From Bryum argenteum (taxonomy: Eukaryota; Streptophyta; Bryopsida; Bryales; Bryaceae): a stretch of 64,000 bases of DNA. Location: NCBI GenBank assembly GCA_037043015.1, contig CM073322.1, positions 20,347,601-20,411,600 on the forward strand. Reading direction: 5' to 3'. Under the pieces are notes generated by a model. That model was not told where the DNA came from. It worked only from the letters and a program-made list of their open reading frames with translations, and made no database searches. This document shows, piece after piece, positions 37,812-49,530 of this stretch; within the stretch, counting starts at the first letter, position 1; each line of letters begins with the position of its first letter. The position numbers and the translations under genes were made by a program.

Positions 37812-39705
37812 ATGGCGACAACGATTTTGGCTACGGGCCAGGCGGCGACTGTGTGCTGCAGCAGCAGCGCAAGGGTGACGCAGAGTCCACGGGCGAGCTT
37901 GAGCTCCGCCTTCTTACGCCTCGAACCGACGGCCGCCGTCTCCAGCTTGAATTCCTCTTTCCAGGGTCAGTTTTCGAGCTTCCAAGCTCGCATTGGAGCG
38001 TCCAATGGCCGCGTTTCCATGGCTTGGGGCGGAACTCTTGCGAGCGTGAGGCTCATCATCCAAGGCAAGAATATGGAGGTAAATATGGCCTACTTTTTCG
38101 TTGATCGGTTTCAGGATGTGTCGCGATTCTGACTTGATGTGCCTTGGTGACAGTTAACGGATGCTATCAAGCAATACGTGGAAGAGAAAGTTGGTAATGC
38201 CGTGCACAACCAGAGTGCTCTTGTGAAGGAGGTTGATGTTCGCATGTCAGTTCGAGGTGGCGAAGTAGGCCGTGGTGGAAAGCTTCAGAGGTGTGAGGTG
38301 AGGAATTCATAATGAGATGGTTGCATTTTCCCCCTCTCCAACTTCCGATTGCGCGATTGACGTGTTCATTGCTGACATCAATTTATCGAGCGTTTCGCGC
38401 AGAAAAATCTAGCGTTCTTCTATTATGCAAATTGGAACAGTTCTGAATAGCATTTTAGGTTTTCTGATTGTTGTTCAGAGGTCCTTGATACATCGGTTGT
38501 AGCTATCTAATGCTTAGTTTAAGTTTCGCTATCAGGAATTAGTTGTGGCAATCGATGGATCTGTCAATATCAGTTTCCGGGAGCACATTACTGATGTTCT
38601 GTTAAAATTTGAACTAGTTTGAGGTGGACTTGTATAAACTAGGAATGGAATGTGCTTCAGTGAAGCCTCAATTTTGCCTGTACTACTTGAGAGATCTGCA
38701 CTCCAGGCTGCCTTCAGCTTTATAATGGATGTTGCTGATGTATGTGGATTGTGCATCTTATCAGGTCACTCTATATACCAAGAAGCATGGTGTTGTTAGG
38801 TCAGAGGAGGAGGCTGAAAGCATGTACGCTAGCATCGATAGGGTTTCTGATGTCATTTCTAGAAAGCTTCGTAAGATCAAGGAGAAGGATGGTGGCCACG
38901 GGCGACCCACGAAGTCGCGCCATTCACCCCGCATTTCAGAAGTTCTATCTGATGAAGTTGTAGACCTTCAGCCCATCCTTGAGAAGACACCTGATGACTT
39001 ACCCGACGAGGTATGCTCTCAACATTATGGTGTTTTGTATACAAAAGAAGCTTAGGCAGTTCGTCACTAGCGAGATTAGTGCCCTGAGGTCGGATTGCTC
39101 GTGATAGTTCGTCTACGTGAGACAGTTCTTTCCTTTGGACTTCTCAAAGGTAATCAATATTCTTGCAGGCTTCAAACTGTTATTATTAGAAATAGCTGCA
39201 GTGCCTGCATAAAAATTGTTTTTGAGCAGATATTTTACTAACAAATGCGCACAATCTAAATCACAAGGTGCTGGATAGTTCTAGATTATTTGGCTTTGTG
39301 TACTACGAGTATACTGTATCATGAGCTTATTTTGAAACGTAATCTTTTTGCAATATCTGATGCAGGTTGTTCGTACCAAGTACTTTGAAATGCGGCCAAT
39401 GAAACCTCTTGAAGCTCTTGAACAATTGGTCAATGTCGGCCATGACTTCTATGCCTTCCGCAATGTTGAAAGCGGTATGCTTCTTTTCCATCTCCGTGGA
39501 TAGGCTTAAGTCTTCGAAATGGTTCTGAAACAGTTGCGATGTGTTGAGCTCAATATTCCCATTTTCTTTGTTTTGCTTCATTAACGTAATCGGATGACTT
39601 GCAGGTGAAATCAACATCCTCTACAAGCGAACTCACGGCGGTTATGGAATAATTGTTCCTCGAAATGATGAGTCGTGGGAGGCTGGTAATGGAGCATCAC
39701 AGTAG
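37812..39705 (+). CDS. PSRP1: Plastid ribosome hibernation factor PSRP1 (long HPF type), 5 exons
   Basis: Binds and silences 70S ribosomes in the chloroplast; homologous to bacterial long-form HPF and cyanobacterial LrtA. Exons: 37812-38078, 38154-38297, 38765-39010, 39366-39474, 39605-39705; GT-AG borders, 288 aa. Residues 1-75 are Ser/Ala-rich, a likely transit peptide. The N-terminal domain starts at [20 protein letters not shown] (76-95) and continues through [18 protein letters not shown] to [18 protein letters not shown]. After an acidic linker, the C-terminal dimerisation domain begins at [20 protein letters not shown] (220 on) and includes [20 protein letters not shown] and GGYGIIVPR. 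The start ATG is the first one ahead of the transit peptide; there is no in-frame ATG just upstream. Intact. Confidence 0.95.
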
Positions 39706-40957
39706 GCTAGAACTTGAAAGTTTCACTGCCTTAAATTTAGACTTGTAGTGATCTGCTGTAAGCTTTGCCAAGGTGTAACGCCAAGACTTGAGTACTAGTT
39801 AACGTTGCGAGAATGTAGTATGAGGTTTAAATCTCTTGGGTACCAGTTATTCTTACATCGGATCGCACCTTGTGTTAAATCCCGAGGACACAAGCTACGA
39901 GAATGCAGTGTTCATCTTCAGACATTTGAATTCCTTCAGTCATCAAGTCGAACCCTTCCTGAATCTCAGGAGATTGCCAGGAGGTTGGGTTCCTGTAAAT
40001 CAAACTGTGCTGGATATATCACATGTCGGTGAGATGCACCTACATATGTGGACATCGACATTGTTGAGTAAATGTGCAGGTTTTAACGCATAGCTTCTTT
40101 CTGGACCGCCTGTGAAGTCTTTTAAAGGATAGGCCTAATGGTCCAAGAGCAGTGAATGGTCCAGAATGCTTGTCATCCTCAACATTTAGGATAAGAGTAG
40201 GTATTCTTAAGTGAATGGATTGTGAATGGAGTGATGCTCCCAATTCCGCATATTGGCTTCATTGAACGAAACATAGTGACCTCCCAACACTATGAGAAAA
40301 ATGGCGATCCACGTACAACATAATATTAATAGTGTTGCAAATAAGAGAGATAAGATTGTGGATTTGTAAGAAGTTTGCCACTAAAATTACTTGGTTAATA
40401 AGTTTGATAATTTGAGCCTATTGTTTAATTCTTTGAAATTCTGTTCATGTTGTGGTAGCATCAATGATTGTGATAGTCTCCAACCATGGTGTGTTGGAAT
40501 GAATGTAGCTAATCCTTAGAGAAAAATAGGTAAGGCTTGTTGAACCTACCATGTCTATCTCCATCTTGATCTTGTTTTTGAATGCTATGAGTGTGTAATT
40601 TTGACACAGTATGTATTAGTAAGATTTCATACTTGAGCATTTTTAGGGCGGAAGTGTCGTACCTTTATAAGGTTGCAATTCACTTATGTGCAGACTATAT
40701 GTTAGATTGATTTTTTGTATGTTAACTATTGTAGGAAAATTATTGAACAAAAGTAGAACAAAATAGAGTGTGTATGATATTGGTCATGATTGATTCTTCG
40801 TACATCTATTCTTCTGAAATTCAAGAAGAAGTCATACTTATTGTACCTTCAACTCAATACTCTAATTCGTTATTTACATGGATTTTGCTCGTGCGCTTTG
40901 AGAATTCACCCCTAAATGTATGCGTATATTGAGCAAATGAATGTACAACACTTGGAT
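39706..40957. other. PSRP1 3' flank and AT-rich intergenic DNA
   Basis: No gene was recognised. The first 200 bases are probably 3' UTR. Confidence 0.45.
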
Positions 40958-41208
40958 CCCCAATTCCGTTAAAATGGCGTTATGCCGCTGAAATGGCACA
41001 CCTAAACTTTCTGAACTTAGTTCAAAAACCATGTGATACAACAAAAGTTGAAGGTGATATTATGGAAAATGAGTGATACTGTATAGAAAGGAGTGATATT
41101 ATCAAAAAATTGTGATATTACATAATACAACATTCCATGTGAGCACATATGTAAGACTCGGTGTGACAAAATGGCACATGACACAGTGTCATTTTAACGG
41201 AATTGAAG
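40958..41208 (+). mobile_element. MITE family A, copy 1
   Basis: About 250 bp with inverted ends CCCCAATTCCGTTAAAATGG and, at the right, ATTTTAACGGAATTG. The internal sequence, rich in GTGATATTA-type subrepeats, matches the reverse complement of 54126-54379, so the two are inverted copies of one non-autonomous family. It carries no coding sequence. Confidence 0.85.
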
Positions 41209-41589
41209 TCTTGGCCAATGTGTGTCATAAATAGTATCTCCTTTAACCCCTACAACTCCTTGTGTGTTTTAGGGAGCTTGAATGATTTAGGGAGTTTGAA
41301 ACCTTGAAACAACAATTTTCTACCTCTATGTTCAATCGGGAGTGTAAATCAAATTCTTTTCCTTTTGAATGAACCAATTTCTTTTTTCTTTTTTAAAACT
41401 TCCCACCGTAAGGTCATGTACATAAGTCTACCGATCCAAAATTTTATTGTTGGATGTTTACCATTTGAGGTATCATAGCATCCAAGGTTTCCCTCCTAAG
41501 TTTTTGTGAGCACTGTGAAGATTGTTTTTGAAAACTTTGAGGGTTGCCCTTATAGAATTGGTATACTTTTTGACTTAAGTCACTTCCGG

Positions 41590-41850
41590 TATTAACATAT
41601 TTCAAAATCAATTTCAAAGAAATTACTTTTTAAATTTGCCCTTTCTACATTTGAAACTATAAAATTGTGGATGAAGGCTCTAAAATTGGAATTTGGCTTT
41701 TGTAAAATTTACCACATTCACCTTGCACTAAAGGGAGCACCCCGTAAAAATCTTAGGCAAAAATATTACTTTAAACCCCTTCATGTAAGTTGCCGAATGT
41801 CCAAAAAGTGGATCATCTTTGAAAATAGCTTTAGGGGTCAACATAGACTC
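41590..41850 (+). repeat. Dispersed repeat, copy 2 (inverted relative to 20.1 kb)
   Basis: It matches the reverse complement of 20065-20305 over its length. The best conserved part is GTAAAAATCTTAGGCAAAAA. Confidence 0.8.
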
Positions 41851-42836
41851 TTCATTAATTCCTAGACTTCTGTGGGGTGTTTTTGGCAGAAAAATCAAGG
41901 ATAAACTTGAATAGCTTATCATAGATGAAAAGAAGGATAAGGTATTCGGATCTCAATTGTACAAACTTGTGATAGACTTGTTGTGAATAATGTGGAGAAA
42001 AACTTGACTCATAGGATCTTATAGACTGTGAGATTGTAAGGTTTTAGTGCTCAAAACAAGTTACCAAGTACCATTATTTTCACTTTGAAATGAAATACTA
42101 CCAACATGAAATTCGCAATTAAAGAATCACTAACTAGTAAGTTGTTTATCTTCATCTCAAAGACTCTAGTGTATAAGAAAACTTCATCAAAAAAATATCT
42201 TGGCTCAAATAGTAGCCTTGCAATGGTGAAAACTCCCAAACATCTTAAGAAGGAAAATTAGTCCAAACAGACCCCTTGCACTTAAATCCATGCCTTATCT
42301 TTAATATATCTTTGGTCAGGTCAAAGTTTTTACGACTAAACTACACTATTAACAAAATCTATCCCAAAAAATAAAGTCTAAATCTAACATTGGATGAAGG
42401 AGATATAGCTCTTCAAACATCATTTATTATTTTACTTCCTTCCATCATAGAAATAACATTGCAATCCAATACCAAAGTTATAGAGATCAAAAATCTTCCA
42501 ACTACAAAGTTGTTAGAATGCATCTAAAGATCACACTTTAGAAAATTAAATTCATGTGAATCTATTTTTGATCTCATATAATTGGCTTGCAATGGTAACA
42601 CATGTCAAATGTTTGAATACCCAAAAACAAAAGCTACCTTCACTAAAATGCATGCCCTTTATTCATACTTTAATGTATGGGTTTGCAATTTTTACTACAC
42701 AAACTAGACTTAATCTAACCCAACCCAAGTGATTTTGTCCAATACGGAGTCCGAATGAAGAAGTTGGCTCTTCAGAGTATCTGCCCTTCATCCAAATTGC
42801 CGTTTTTCGTTTTTTGACACATGGAACATACGGGGG
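41851..42836. other. AT-rich intergenic DNA
   Basis: I recognise nothing here beyond low-complexity AT-rich sequence. Confidence 0.4.
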
Positions 42837-42840
42837 TTAA

Positions 42841-43202
42841 CCCTTAAACGCCCATGGGGTCTAAAACGGGTAGCCCAAAATTGGATCACAACATCTTTTG
42901 GACTTGGGCATCATGAATAGTGAACTTTTTGAACTTGGGCACCATAAATGGACCAATCAATGATGAGCTTGCAACCTCTTACAAGATTATGTACAGCCCC
43001 AACCTACCTACCACAATCCTTTCAAACCATAAAATCATACATACAAATTGTGATTTGAATTGTAAAATTTCACTTTTTGAATGCATCACAAGACGGTGAC
43101 CAGTTTGACATCAAAATATAAGTAAAAAGTTGATTACAATGAGAGCTACATAGCAGATTCTGTTGGAATCAAGCCCCTCGGGCTTGCTTGGGCGTTTAAG
43201 GG
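42841..43202. mobile_element. TTAA-flanked MITE, piggyBac-like ends, copy 1
   Basis: A 362-bp element flanked by TTAA on both sides (42837-42840, 43203-43206). The terminal inverted repeat is CCCTTAAACGCCCA at the left and its exact complement at the right. A subterminal hairpin AAGCCC-CTC-GGGCTT lies at 43171-43185. TTAA duplication plus ends beginning CCC are features of piggyBac-superfamily elements; the assignment is inference. It is non-coding. Confidence 0.75.
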
Positions 43203-43206
43203 TTAA

Positions 43207-44989
43207 ATAGAAACAAGCATACTATAGTGTCCTATTTTACATGGACTCTTTACCAAATACAGTAGGAGAACCTAAAGGCGGCCCCTCTCCTCATAAGCAT
43301 ACATGCTAGGTTCTTGCTCGTACGAAGATTTGATCACCCTATAATTTCCCTCAATGTACCCCATGTGTACATGCAGTAGGGTATCCAATTATAGGTTAAC
43401 CTATATTGGTCACTTCTAAAATTTATTGTAAGTGCTTCAAAATATCGAAAAAATTAGGGAAATTTCAGTCTTTTTGTTCTTGCTAATCACAGAAAATTTT
43501 GAAGGCACTCATTCCACCACTTCAAGTATAGTGAATTCAGTAAATGTACGTAAAAATAGGTGTTCATACCTTAGTGCCCATTTTACATGAAAATTTATGA
43601 AATATCTGGTGTGGTAGTTGGTACAGTAGTGGCATTAATACTGCCACTGCTCACTGGGACTGTTCCTCTGTGACTGTGCCCTTACATTCCTTTGTAAGGG
43701 AATGTGAAGGTCTTTTTAAATCGATCGCGGAAGCATCCTGCGAACGGGCACTGGCGGCTTTCCACAACCAACTCTTGAAAACGATCGATTCTCTAAGTCA
43801 CGGAAACCGTTTCACAACCAATTCCTGCATGCAATCTCAGCTTTGCAATTAACTAGTCTATCAAATCCAATCGCCAAACGGGCCAGGACTCGTGTGGCTT
43901 GCGTGACGACGTACCTTACTCTGCTGGGGCGGTGCTTGCATGTCCGCTGCTAGCAAGGTATACAACTCTTCACCCACTTTGTTGTCTTCTTCTCTGAATT
44001 GATACTCGTTTGCATTCTTGTTTGCAACGGAACCTAGAGTGTGAAGATCCAAGAGCTTTTGATTGTGCGGGTTTCTAAGATTTTGGGAATGTTAGTCTCT
44101 TTTCTAGTTATTCCTACATTAGAATGTATTTGCATTTGTTTTTTTCTTTGATCTAGTGTGAGTACATGTCACTGCGTGTGGTACGAGATTCTTTAGAAGA
44201 GCGAATATAGCTAATGCTGGTGTACATAAGCTAGTTTATCACTCTGGAGGATTGATAGTACGCTCGATCTTCCGCTGGTGGTATTGTAACCTTATCTCAG
44301 TACCTTGATGGAAGCCTCCACCTTTAATAGTTACCCTAATTAAACCCTAATTACTCCTAATTAGTACACACGAGATGAAGTCTGTCTGACTTCTCACATT
44401 GTTCATTGAAAGTGAACTATCACCAACTTATAATTGTATACAAATGTAGCAGAGATTCCTGTTTTAGAATCACAGATGGCCTGACATTTGTACTTCATGC
44501 TGACCAGTCATGCAATATGATGACTGCCCTTGCTGCTTTTAGGCATTGTGGGTCAGCTTACATTGCATCTGGACACTCACAACTTCGGCGTGAGTGTTTG
44601 ATGTGATGCGTAACAGTTGATGTAATGTAACAGAAAGTATATAGCATCTAAACTATCACAATCTGGTTGTCAATTCAGAAGCTGCTTTCACTGCTATCTG
44701 TGTTACTTACGTCGCTGTCGTTGTAATCGACCCTGACATGCGAGTCTTCCTCTGGTTTTTCGATCTATTTCTGCAGCTTGTTGTCAACTTGTTGTCAACT
44801 TGTCGTCAGAGCCTTCAAACTCGCCTCGTCTTCTTCTTCTTCTACTTCTGTGCATGGCCATTAATCAGTAAGTTGGTACGAAGCAGGATTCGTTATTCTC
44901 TGTTAAGAGTTGTTTTTTTTGGCTTGATGAGATGTTGCAGGAAGTAAGGGATAGGTTATGAAAGTGGTGAGGCTCGATTGACACGCATT
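43207..44989. other. Intergenic region upstream of the YGSN-motif gene
   Basis: Short frames near 43670 and 43861-44052 have no recognisable domain. A small repeat of TTGTTGTCAAC lies near 44778-44800. 44400-44980 is probably promoter and 5' UTR of the next gene, and a 5' UTR intron is possible. Confidence 0.4.
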
Positions 44990-47908
44990 ATGGCAAAACG
45001 GGAGGGAAGCTCCAATGGCACAACGACGGATGAGGTGCCGGAGAATGGCCATGCGCCTCAAGTGAAGGATCTAGGGTCCAAGGAAGAGAATGGCCATGAG
45101 CCTGAAGTAAAGGATCTAGGGTACAAGGAAATCGATGGTCGAACTAATCCAATTGAGGATTCAGATTCAGGTGCATGCTCAGGCTTACGAACTGATTCGA
45201 TAATGTCATTTTACAGTGGATTTTGCATGTAAATGTCAGAGATTACCTCAGTTTTTGAATACGTCGAGATTATTATTGGGACGTTACTTGAAGTCAGTCT
45301 GCAAGAGTCATGGATGCTTGAAGTCCACTTCGGTGTGGTGACTTAGGCTTCAGTGGCAAGATGAAAAACAATGCTCGCATTTGATGTGTGATGAAATCGA
45401 GTTGTTAGAATTGCTGGCCGGTTCGAGGTTGAGATTTAGGCTATTAAGTTTCTCTAGGTCTAGATGGTAACATGGATTCCTCGTTGAGAGCTGAGAGCTC
45501 TTTTCTTGCTAGTATTATCCAATTTGTAGCCACTTGGCATGCCGGATCTAATTCCCAACCCTAAGCACATTCATAATTTCTCTTTGGAGTGCATCAGTTT
45601 TTGATTCATTAACTACCTGTTTGATTTATCACAGTTTCTTTACTACTTTTTGGTATCATGCTGATCGAGCTTAGTGGTCATTGAATGACACCTACAGATG
45701 AAGATGGAGATGGGCAAGTTGTGAATGACATTGCAGGAGAGAGCATTGAGGATGATGGCCCGGAATTCAGCCATGTCTGGTATGCCTGTTATGGATCCAA
45801 CATGTATAGCCGTCGCTTCATGTGCTACATCAAAGGAGGCCAGGTACGCTTCAAAACATTAACAAGTCCAAGCACAAGCTTGATTTGTCGTTCTTTAAGT
45901 TCTGAAGAGCTTCAAGGACTCAAATATCATTCCTTGTTCATCAAGAGTACAAAATCCTTGTCAAGATACTAGATGTACTTTTGACAACATAGCCTTGAAA
46001 CCAAAGTACTTGGAGCGAGTTTATGACGAACCAAAGTACCTTGATTGTGCTTGTATCCAATGAGATACGAGTTCTGAAATGTCCGAGCATTGTGTAAAGA
46101 TCTTCATATATCATGCCTATTGAAACATTCGATACAAACTCAATGTCGTTGAAGTTACCAACAACAATGGGCACATCACATAGCAAACTCGAATTTCTGT
46201 AAGAAACACAGAATATTATGATTGCAACTTTTTTGGAAGGATATTATTTAGCTTTGAAAACTCATACATGTGAGATTAAATACCAATGCCATGAATGTAG
46301 AACACTTTCAGGTATTCACACTCTCTGGTTATTTTATTATAGTCTCGTTGGAATATTCCGTTGTTTTACACCCTTCAGTTGTTATGTAAGTTGGTGATGA
46401 AGACGAGTTGTAAGCGTGCTTCAATCTTTTTGAGCGATGATCTTTTTTCAATCCTGATATGATTGTTTACTTGTTGCAGATAGAAGGCATGTCACGGGCA
46501 TGTCACGGGTGTAGAGATGCAACACCTCCTGAGCTTTCAGAGTGGCGTACCATTCCGAACCGCCTGTTCTTTGGACACAAATTCACCAGAATGTGGGGCC
46601 ACGGTGGGGTGGCATTCCTTGACCCTGTTCCAGAACCTGATGTGCACACGCATGTGCGCATTTACAAAATCAAGTAAGCTTGCATGCTTTTGACACCAAT
46701 TGATCCAACAATACTAGTTCTGAGAACATGCACTCTTTTATTTCTGAGTATGGTTAATATGATCACCATGTTGTAGCCTTCATAAGAAGTAAGTATGAGT
46801 ATAAGAGTTATAATACTTCCACAATCCATGTTGCAGCCGTATTCTATAGGGAGTTTGAAATTCATCAGTTTTTTTGAATGTTTGATATGTTTCAGATCGG
46901 AACAATTCAATGACGTTATGAATCAAGAAAATCCAGGCACACCGGCCAAGACCTGGAAGATGAGCAAGCTTATCAATCTTTTGAAGAAGGAGCCTCACCA
47001 TAAGTTGGAACTTCTGAAGGTGACGTTAATTTCGATTTCTACTGAACATGAGTCTTGTAACCTAAAACTGCTGAATCAAAATATAATTTGCATCTCGGCA
47101 ATCGTTCAGGTTCTTGGGGAACTAGTTGTGCAGACATGGAGCTTCTAATTCTTAAAAGCATCTCCATCTTAGAATGTTCCACATTCCGTTGGATTCCTTA
47201 GCTTTGTGCATTTACCACTCTCATGTTGTCTCTCTAGAAGTAAAGTGCTTGTGGGAGAATTCGACGATCCTATACTGGAAACTATTGTGCTGTTAGAAGA
47301 ACGAATTTTGCATGGCTTCTCAGACTCATACATGCATTGCGATAGGCTCAGTTTCTATTGAGTCCATTCTTCATGCACTATTGCCGAAACTCAAATACTG
47401 TTCTGCATTGCAGGGTGCTTGGTATGGAAATCTGTTACTTCTCGGGGAAAAAGACGGTCTTCCAATCTTGACCTTCACGTAACACTCTCAACGCTATCTT
47501 GCTCATGACTCAACAACGTTTAGAAAGCCAATATTGTATGCATCATAGCTTCGAACGCTTAACGCTTTTGAAATTGTAGGCAATCTTGCTTGGAATTTAA
47601 AGAGCTAACTAAGACACATAGTTTGAATCTGTGATAAATATGCTTCTTATCGTGAAGTGTGCAGACAGTTAGATGGTTTCAGATTTCATTCATATGAGCA
47701 TGTTGGAGAACTTTCTGATGGTTGGGATGGTGTTGTTGGCTACAGGTGCTCAGAGTCTCATATGGAGTCATTTAGGAATGGCGAGGTTGCGCTTCAAACT
47801 CCATCGGCCTCATATCGGAATGTGATTGTGCGTGGGCTTGCAGATGAGCATGGTTTACCTGAGCAAGAAGCCCACGACTATGTCTCTTCATCCATACTTC
47901 CAAAGTAG
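44990..47908 (+). CDS. Gamma-glutamylcyclotransferase-like (YGSN-motif) protein, 6 exons
   Basis: Exons: 44990-45170, 45698-45843, 46480-46673, 46896-47019, 47414-47478, 47665-47908; GT-AG borders, phases close, 317 aa. The core begins at HVWYACYGSNMYSRRFMCYI (86-105); YGSN at 92-95 is the signature loop of the cyclotransferase fold. It continues with SRACHGCRDATPPELSEWRT, a GHGGVAFLDP strand, an SEQFNDVMNQEN helix, GAWYGNLLLLGEKDGLPILT and TPSASYRNVIVRGL. This whole block order matches a family I know from actinobacteria, often misnamed 'histone deacetylase'. The substrate is unknown. The N-terminal 85 residues are acidic and contain two nearly identical 15-residue repeats (ENGHxPxVKDLGxKE), encoded by a 45-bp tandem duplication at 45041-45130. 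The start codon could lie further upstream in an unseen exon. Confidence 0.8.
45041..45130. repeat. 45-bp in-frame tandem duplication
   Basis: Two adjacent 45-bp units starting GAGAATGGCCATG, inside exon 1 of the YGSN-motif gene, each coding 15 residues. They differ at only a few positions. Confidence 0.9.
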
Positions 47909-48224
47909 ATCCTAAAATTGTTGGGCACTAGCAGTGCCAGGTACTGTTACGAGTGCAGTTTTGTGGTTATTGACTAGATACATTCACTTCTCTTTAGAAC
48001 CATTTTACACCGACGTTGGGGAATTTTGTTCTGCGTTATCAATTAGCTAATGAAAAGCCACACCTACATAACAATACAGGAATTGAATCTTGAATTTCAT
48101 TTCTTTTTAAGAAAGAGATTTTTGGAAGCCAGAGGAAATAGCTTGTATACAGGCATGAGCTTATGTACGTGGGAAGGATAGGACTTTCGTGTTGTTGTAA
48201 TGGTGCAGTAGGCTCCTTCACACA

Positions 48225-48560
48225 ATGGTACATCATATAATAGCCCCTTCACCCAACAATAGCATGTACTCATAGCAAACATTATAGGGTGCTAAATTAG
48301 GGTTTTCAGAAACACCTATAAGACTGCTTTCAAAAATTCATAGTAGATTATAGAAGAGTCCAAAAATGATGAATCCACTACGATTATCCCGTTCCACTTT
48401 GCCCATGCCCGTGTGTGTTGTTAACTTCATTACGAGTTTCCCATTTTGAAATTTGAGCCATTATTGAGCACTCTCTCTTGTGCAAGGGACCCTGCTCATA
48501 TTCCATGCGGTACCAGAATTGGCGTGCAGTAGGCTGATTTTCCCATGAGGAAGATTCTAG
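48225..48560 (+). repeat. Dispersed repeat R, copy 2 of 3
   Basis: Carries AGAAACACCTATAAG, AAAAATTCATAG, AGAGTCCAAAAATGATGAAT and TTTGAGCCATTATTGAGCAC in the same order as copies 1 and 3. Confidence 0.75.
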
Positions 48561-49274
48561 CTCATTCTTAACCCATAAAAGTCCCTTGGGGATAGTATGT
48601 ACGCTGTTGTATGATTAGGATTTGCTACCAACAAGAAACTCTAAACTCGAATAGTAATAGCTCACTAGAACTGAATTAATTCAAATGTCAACTTCTTCTT
48701 TGAACTCAAACCCATTAAAGGTGTGCATGCACTCCAAATACAACCAAAATACACCGTATTCTACTGGTCGCCACGGCACACTCAGACCTTTAGGGGTTAA
48801 ATTTAAATCACATGCTCATTGGTTCACGAAACATCTATGTGCTCCAAGGCTTTTATTTTTAAAATATTCCTTGCTATTTTTGGGATTCTAGTTTTTGTAT
48901 CACTTGGTTACCTGTAACTTTGCTGATGCACACAACTTAAAGACGAAGCTTTTTGTGAAGGTTACAAAACAATGAGTAACTTTAGGTAGATTGCTCAATA
49001 ATAGCGTGAATTTCAATATGGCAATCTAAAGTGAAATCAACTCTTCGGGTGGCCTCGATATAGATGGCGGTAGATTGGACCAACTGAAGTCATTATTATT
49101 GGGCTCTTCTAAGATTTTCCATAATTGAAGATGGATTTGTAGGTATATCAAAAACGGTGCACGCTAGAAAGTTCACAGGAATGTTTCTCCATGAAAACCA
49201 CAATTTAACACTATTACGGTAAAGTGCTCCAAAATGGAACAGATCCAAAAATAGAACTCTAGGTTCAAAATGGC

Positions 49275-49530
49275 TTTGCAAACCAATAATACCATGTACA
49301 CACAACAAACATTTTAAGTTGCCATTTGTAGGGCTCTATTTTAGAAACACCTATAAGCTAAACTTTACATTTTTTATTGCAGATTGTAAAAGAGTCCAAA
49401 AATGCTGATTCCACATACTCTATCCTTCTACTTACTTTTCCCATGCAGAGAAGGTTCTTCACAAAAGATTCCCTTGTGTTGAATTTTGAACCATTTCTAA
49501 GCACCTTACCTTCTATGGTACTGCACTATT
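49275..49530 (+). repeat. Dispersed repeat R, copy 3 of 3
   Basis: Carries ATTTTAGAAACACCTATAAG, AAGAGTCCAAAAATGCTGAT and TTTTGAACCATTTCTAAGCA in register with copy 2 about 1 kb upstream, in the same orientation. Confidence 0.75.
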
